Part shown: in pieces, positions 19,912 to 21,049 of the stretch
How the letters are laid out: every line of letters starts with the position of its first letter
How positions within the stretch are numbered: the first letter of the stretch is position 1
The notes under the pieces: generated by a model
What the model saw: only the letters and a program-made list of their open reading frames with translations
The model's database searches: none
What the model was told of the DNA's origin: nothing
Made by a program: the position numbers and the translations under genes
From: Methanobacteriota archaeon
GTDB taxonomy: Archaea > Nanobdellota > Nanobdellia > Woesearchaeales > SM23-78
Reading direction: 5' to 3'
NCBI GenBank assembly: GCA_030637925.1
Contig: DAOWFR010000089.1
Coordinates: forward strand, 1-21,049
Length of the DNA: 21,049 nt

Positions 19912-20787
19912 ATGGTATCAATAGAAGAAATTAGAAGAGTCCTTAATTCTATAATAAAGAATATAAGACTTGGTAATGAAGAACAGGCAAAAAAGGAATT
20001 TATAAAACTATTAAAATCAGAATTACCATTTAATAATCGTTTAATATTGAAAACTTACGAATTAGGAGAACTATTTATTTATTTAACAGATACTGAACCC
20101 CATTATTATGTGGAGGCTATAACAGATTTCTTAAAGAAAGAAAAGAAGAGTTATCTTTTAAGATTAATCAGACAAGAAATAATGTATAATGCCGATTTAT
20201 ATGGTATAAAAGATTTAGTTGGAATCAATATTGCTGATTTAAAGACTTTCCCAGAAGATGGTGAATTTCTAAATTTTCGTGGGCTTATACATTCAGAAAA
20301 GGGGCAATTTGAAGAGTCTATTAATCATTTTAATAGAGCTTTGAATAAACAACCAAATAACACTGTCTATTTAAGAAATAAAGCTTTAAGTTATCTTGAT
20401 ATGTATGATTATAAAACAGCACGTAAGTTAATGCAACGTTGTATAGCTATAGATCCCTTTCGAGAAGAATTATTTAAGGCAGATTTAGACTATATAGATG
20501 ATAGAGAGGAAGAAGAGAATCGAAGAAAGAATTTCTTAGAATTAGAGAAGCGCATTGAGAGAAATGCTAGGAGTTTGAGGAACATTAAAATTGACTTTAT
20601 TGCGATGTCTGCAATTTTTGTCGCTTTACTAACTGTCGTAATAAGAATAATCACCTTTGATTATAAAAATTTTCAATCTTTGGGTTTTTGGGATATAATT
20701 AGTTATCAACTAGCCATAAATATTCCTTGGTTAATTGCTCTAGTAGTCTTGATAATTTTACTTATTGTTATTTTCTTTAAAAAATAA
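19912..20787 (+). CDS. TPR protein with two C-terminal membrane helices
   Basis: A 291-residue protein. Residues 1-110 are helical repeats of unclear type (VLNSIIKNIRLGNEEQAKKEFIKLL). Two tetratricopeptide repeats follow: residues 117-150 (GEFLNFRGLIHSEKGQFEESINHFNRAL) and 151-184 (TVYLRNKALSYLDMYDYKTARKLMQRCIAIDP). A charged coil (195-223) leads to two membrane helices (228-247 and 268-289), with the protein ending FFKK. The bulk should face the cytoplasm, anchored by the helical hairpin. TPR units bind partner proteins; the partner is unknown. A TATA-like TTATTTATAT about 26 bases before the ATG implies a leaderless mRNA. The next gene starts eight bases after its stop, so they are probably cotranscribed. 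About a third of its arginines use CGN codons, unlike the core genes I compared. Confidence 0.82.
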   Translation: MVSIEEIRRVLNSIIKNIRLGNEEQAKKEFIKLLKSELPFNNRLILKTYELGELFIYLTDTEPHYYVEAITDFLKKEKKSYLLRLIRQEIMYNADLYGIKDLVGINIADLKTFPEDGEFLNFRGLIHSEKGQFEESINHFNRALNKQPNNTVYLRNKALSYLDMYDYKTARKLMQRCIAIDPFREELFKADLDYIDDREEEENRRKNFLELEKRIERNARSLRNIKIDFIAMSAIFVALLTVVIRIITFDYKNFQSLGFWDIISYQLAINIPWLIALVVLIILLIVIFFKK

Positions 20788-20794
20788 GGATAGT

Positions 20795-21049
20795 ATGAAA
20801 ATGGGAATAAAAGAAGATTCGGGAAAATTGCTTTTGTTCATATATAAGGAATATACAAATAATAATGATTGGATTGACACACAAAAGATTATTGGGACCA
20901 CGAAGTGGAATGCTGGTCAGATAAACCGTGTTATTGATTATTTACGAGATTTGGGTCTTATCAAAATAAAATTATTTATCGGTAATACGAACGGGGCTTA
21001 TAATTTTGGTATAACCGGCTTAACCCCAGCAGGAATTCATATGATTGAA
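20795..21049 (+). CDS. Winged-helix protein, 5' part (truncated by window edge)
   Basis: Eighty-five residues are visible, running off the right edge. A winged-helix fold can be read: helix GKLLLFIYKEYTNN, then DWIDTQKIIGTTKWNAGQINRVIDYLRDLGLIKIK, in which WNAGQINRVIDYL is the probable recognition helix, then a wing (LFIGNTNGAYNFGITGLTPAGI). The ending 'GITGLTPAGIHMIE' is typical of small winged-helix proteins that sense effectors or act with mobile or defence loci. It lacks any visible catalytic motif so far. It begins eight bases after the TPR gene's stop with a weak AAGGA element, so the two probably form an operon. Both visible arginines use CGN codons. Confidence 0.75.
   Translation, partial: MKMGIKEDSGKLLLFIYKEYTNNNDWIDTQKIIGTTKWNAGQINRVIDYLRDLGLIKIKLFIGNTNGAYNFGITGLTPAGIHMIE

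Noticed and set aside
1..21049. tRNA or rRNA genes near the tRNA-processing enzymes
   Set aside because: No T-loop-like GTTCRAATC segment with matching cloverleaf arms was seen by eye on either strand; a covariance-model scan would be needed to exclude an unusual one.

Overview
The window is AT-rich, gene-dense DNA from an archaeon. The evidence is an archaeal histone, flap endonuclease FEN-1, the Holliday-junction resolvase Hjc, a homotetramer-type tRNA-splicing endonuclease, archaeal NAC, Sec61-beta, an MBF1 homologue and a TrmB-family regulator. Many genes have a TATA-like box about 25-30 bases before the start codon, which implies leaderless transcripts. Small proteins, lysine-rich tails, several lineage-restricted unknowns and degenerate enzymes suggest a DPANN-type genome (Woesearchaeota/Pacearchaeota-like). 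That placement is inference; no rRNA or tRNA gene is visible to confirm it.

Layout. 1-3470: the 5' part of FEN-1 (minus strand), a 50-residue small protein and an unknown 131-residue protein (plus strand), then three minus-strand genes: a winged-helix/charged-linker protein, an unknown 118-residue protein and tRNA-splicing endonuclease. 3647-4549: RNase Z, divergent from the splicing endonuclease, so two tRNA-maturation nucleases lie back to back. 4552-7490: a PurF-like protein whose glutaminase site is degenerate, an archaeal histone, divergent Hjc, and a RecB/Cas4-type nuclease that converges on Hjc with a short overlap. 7536-9239: three genes with clear Shine-Dalgarno sequences: a small membrane/coiled-coil protein, a PRC-barrel protein and an unknown 330-residue protein.

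9421-14385 is the most coherent functional unit: a TrmB-type regulator, two tandem GT-C-like membrane glycosyltransferase paralogues of identical length, and a processive-type family 2 glycosyltransferase, all closely spaced on one strand. A membrane-anchored thioredoxin-fold protein follows at 14436 from its own promoter. Together these look like a surface-glycosylation module. Pairing a thioredoxin-fold membrane protein with STT3-like proteins recalls the Ost3/Ost6 subunits of eukaryotic oligosaccharyltransferase, but that link is speculative.

15120-19191 (minus strand) is an information-processing and targeting block: MBF1, a THUMP-domain methyltransferase-like protein with degenerate catalytic motifs, a MinD-type ATPase, two overlapping helical paralogues (HEPN-like at best), NAC and a short Sec61-beta gene. 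19307-21049 (plus strand) looks like an accessory segment: unknown proteins, a candidate 20-residue Arg/Gly-rich peptide, a TPR protein with two C-terminal membrane helices, and a truncated winged-helix protein. Its genes use more CGN arginine codons than the core genes I compared.

Small perfect inverted repeats sit just upstream of several TATA boxes (2418, 6379, 7878, 9289, 9360) and one lies further out (3558). Three of them share an AAAATC/GATTTT core. No stretch longer than 300 bases lacks a gene. The longest gene-free interval, 7740-7955, holds promoter elements and one of these inverted repeats. I saw no CRISPR array, insertion sequence or RNA gene.
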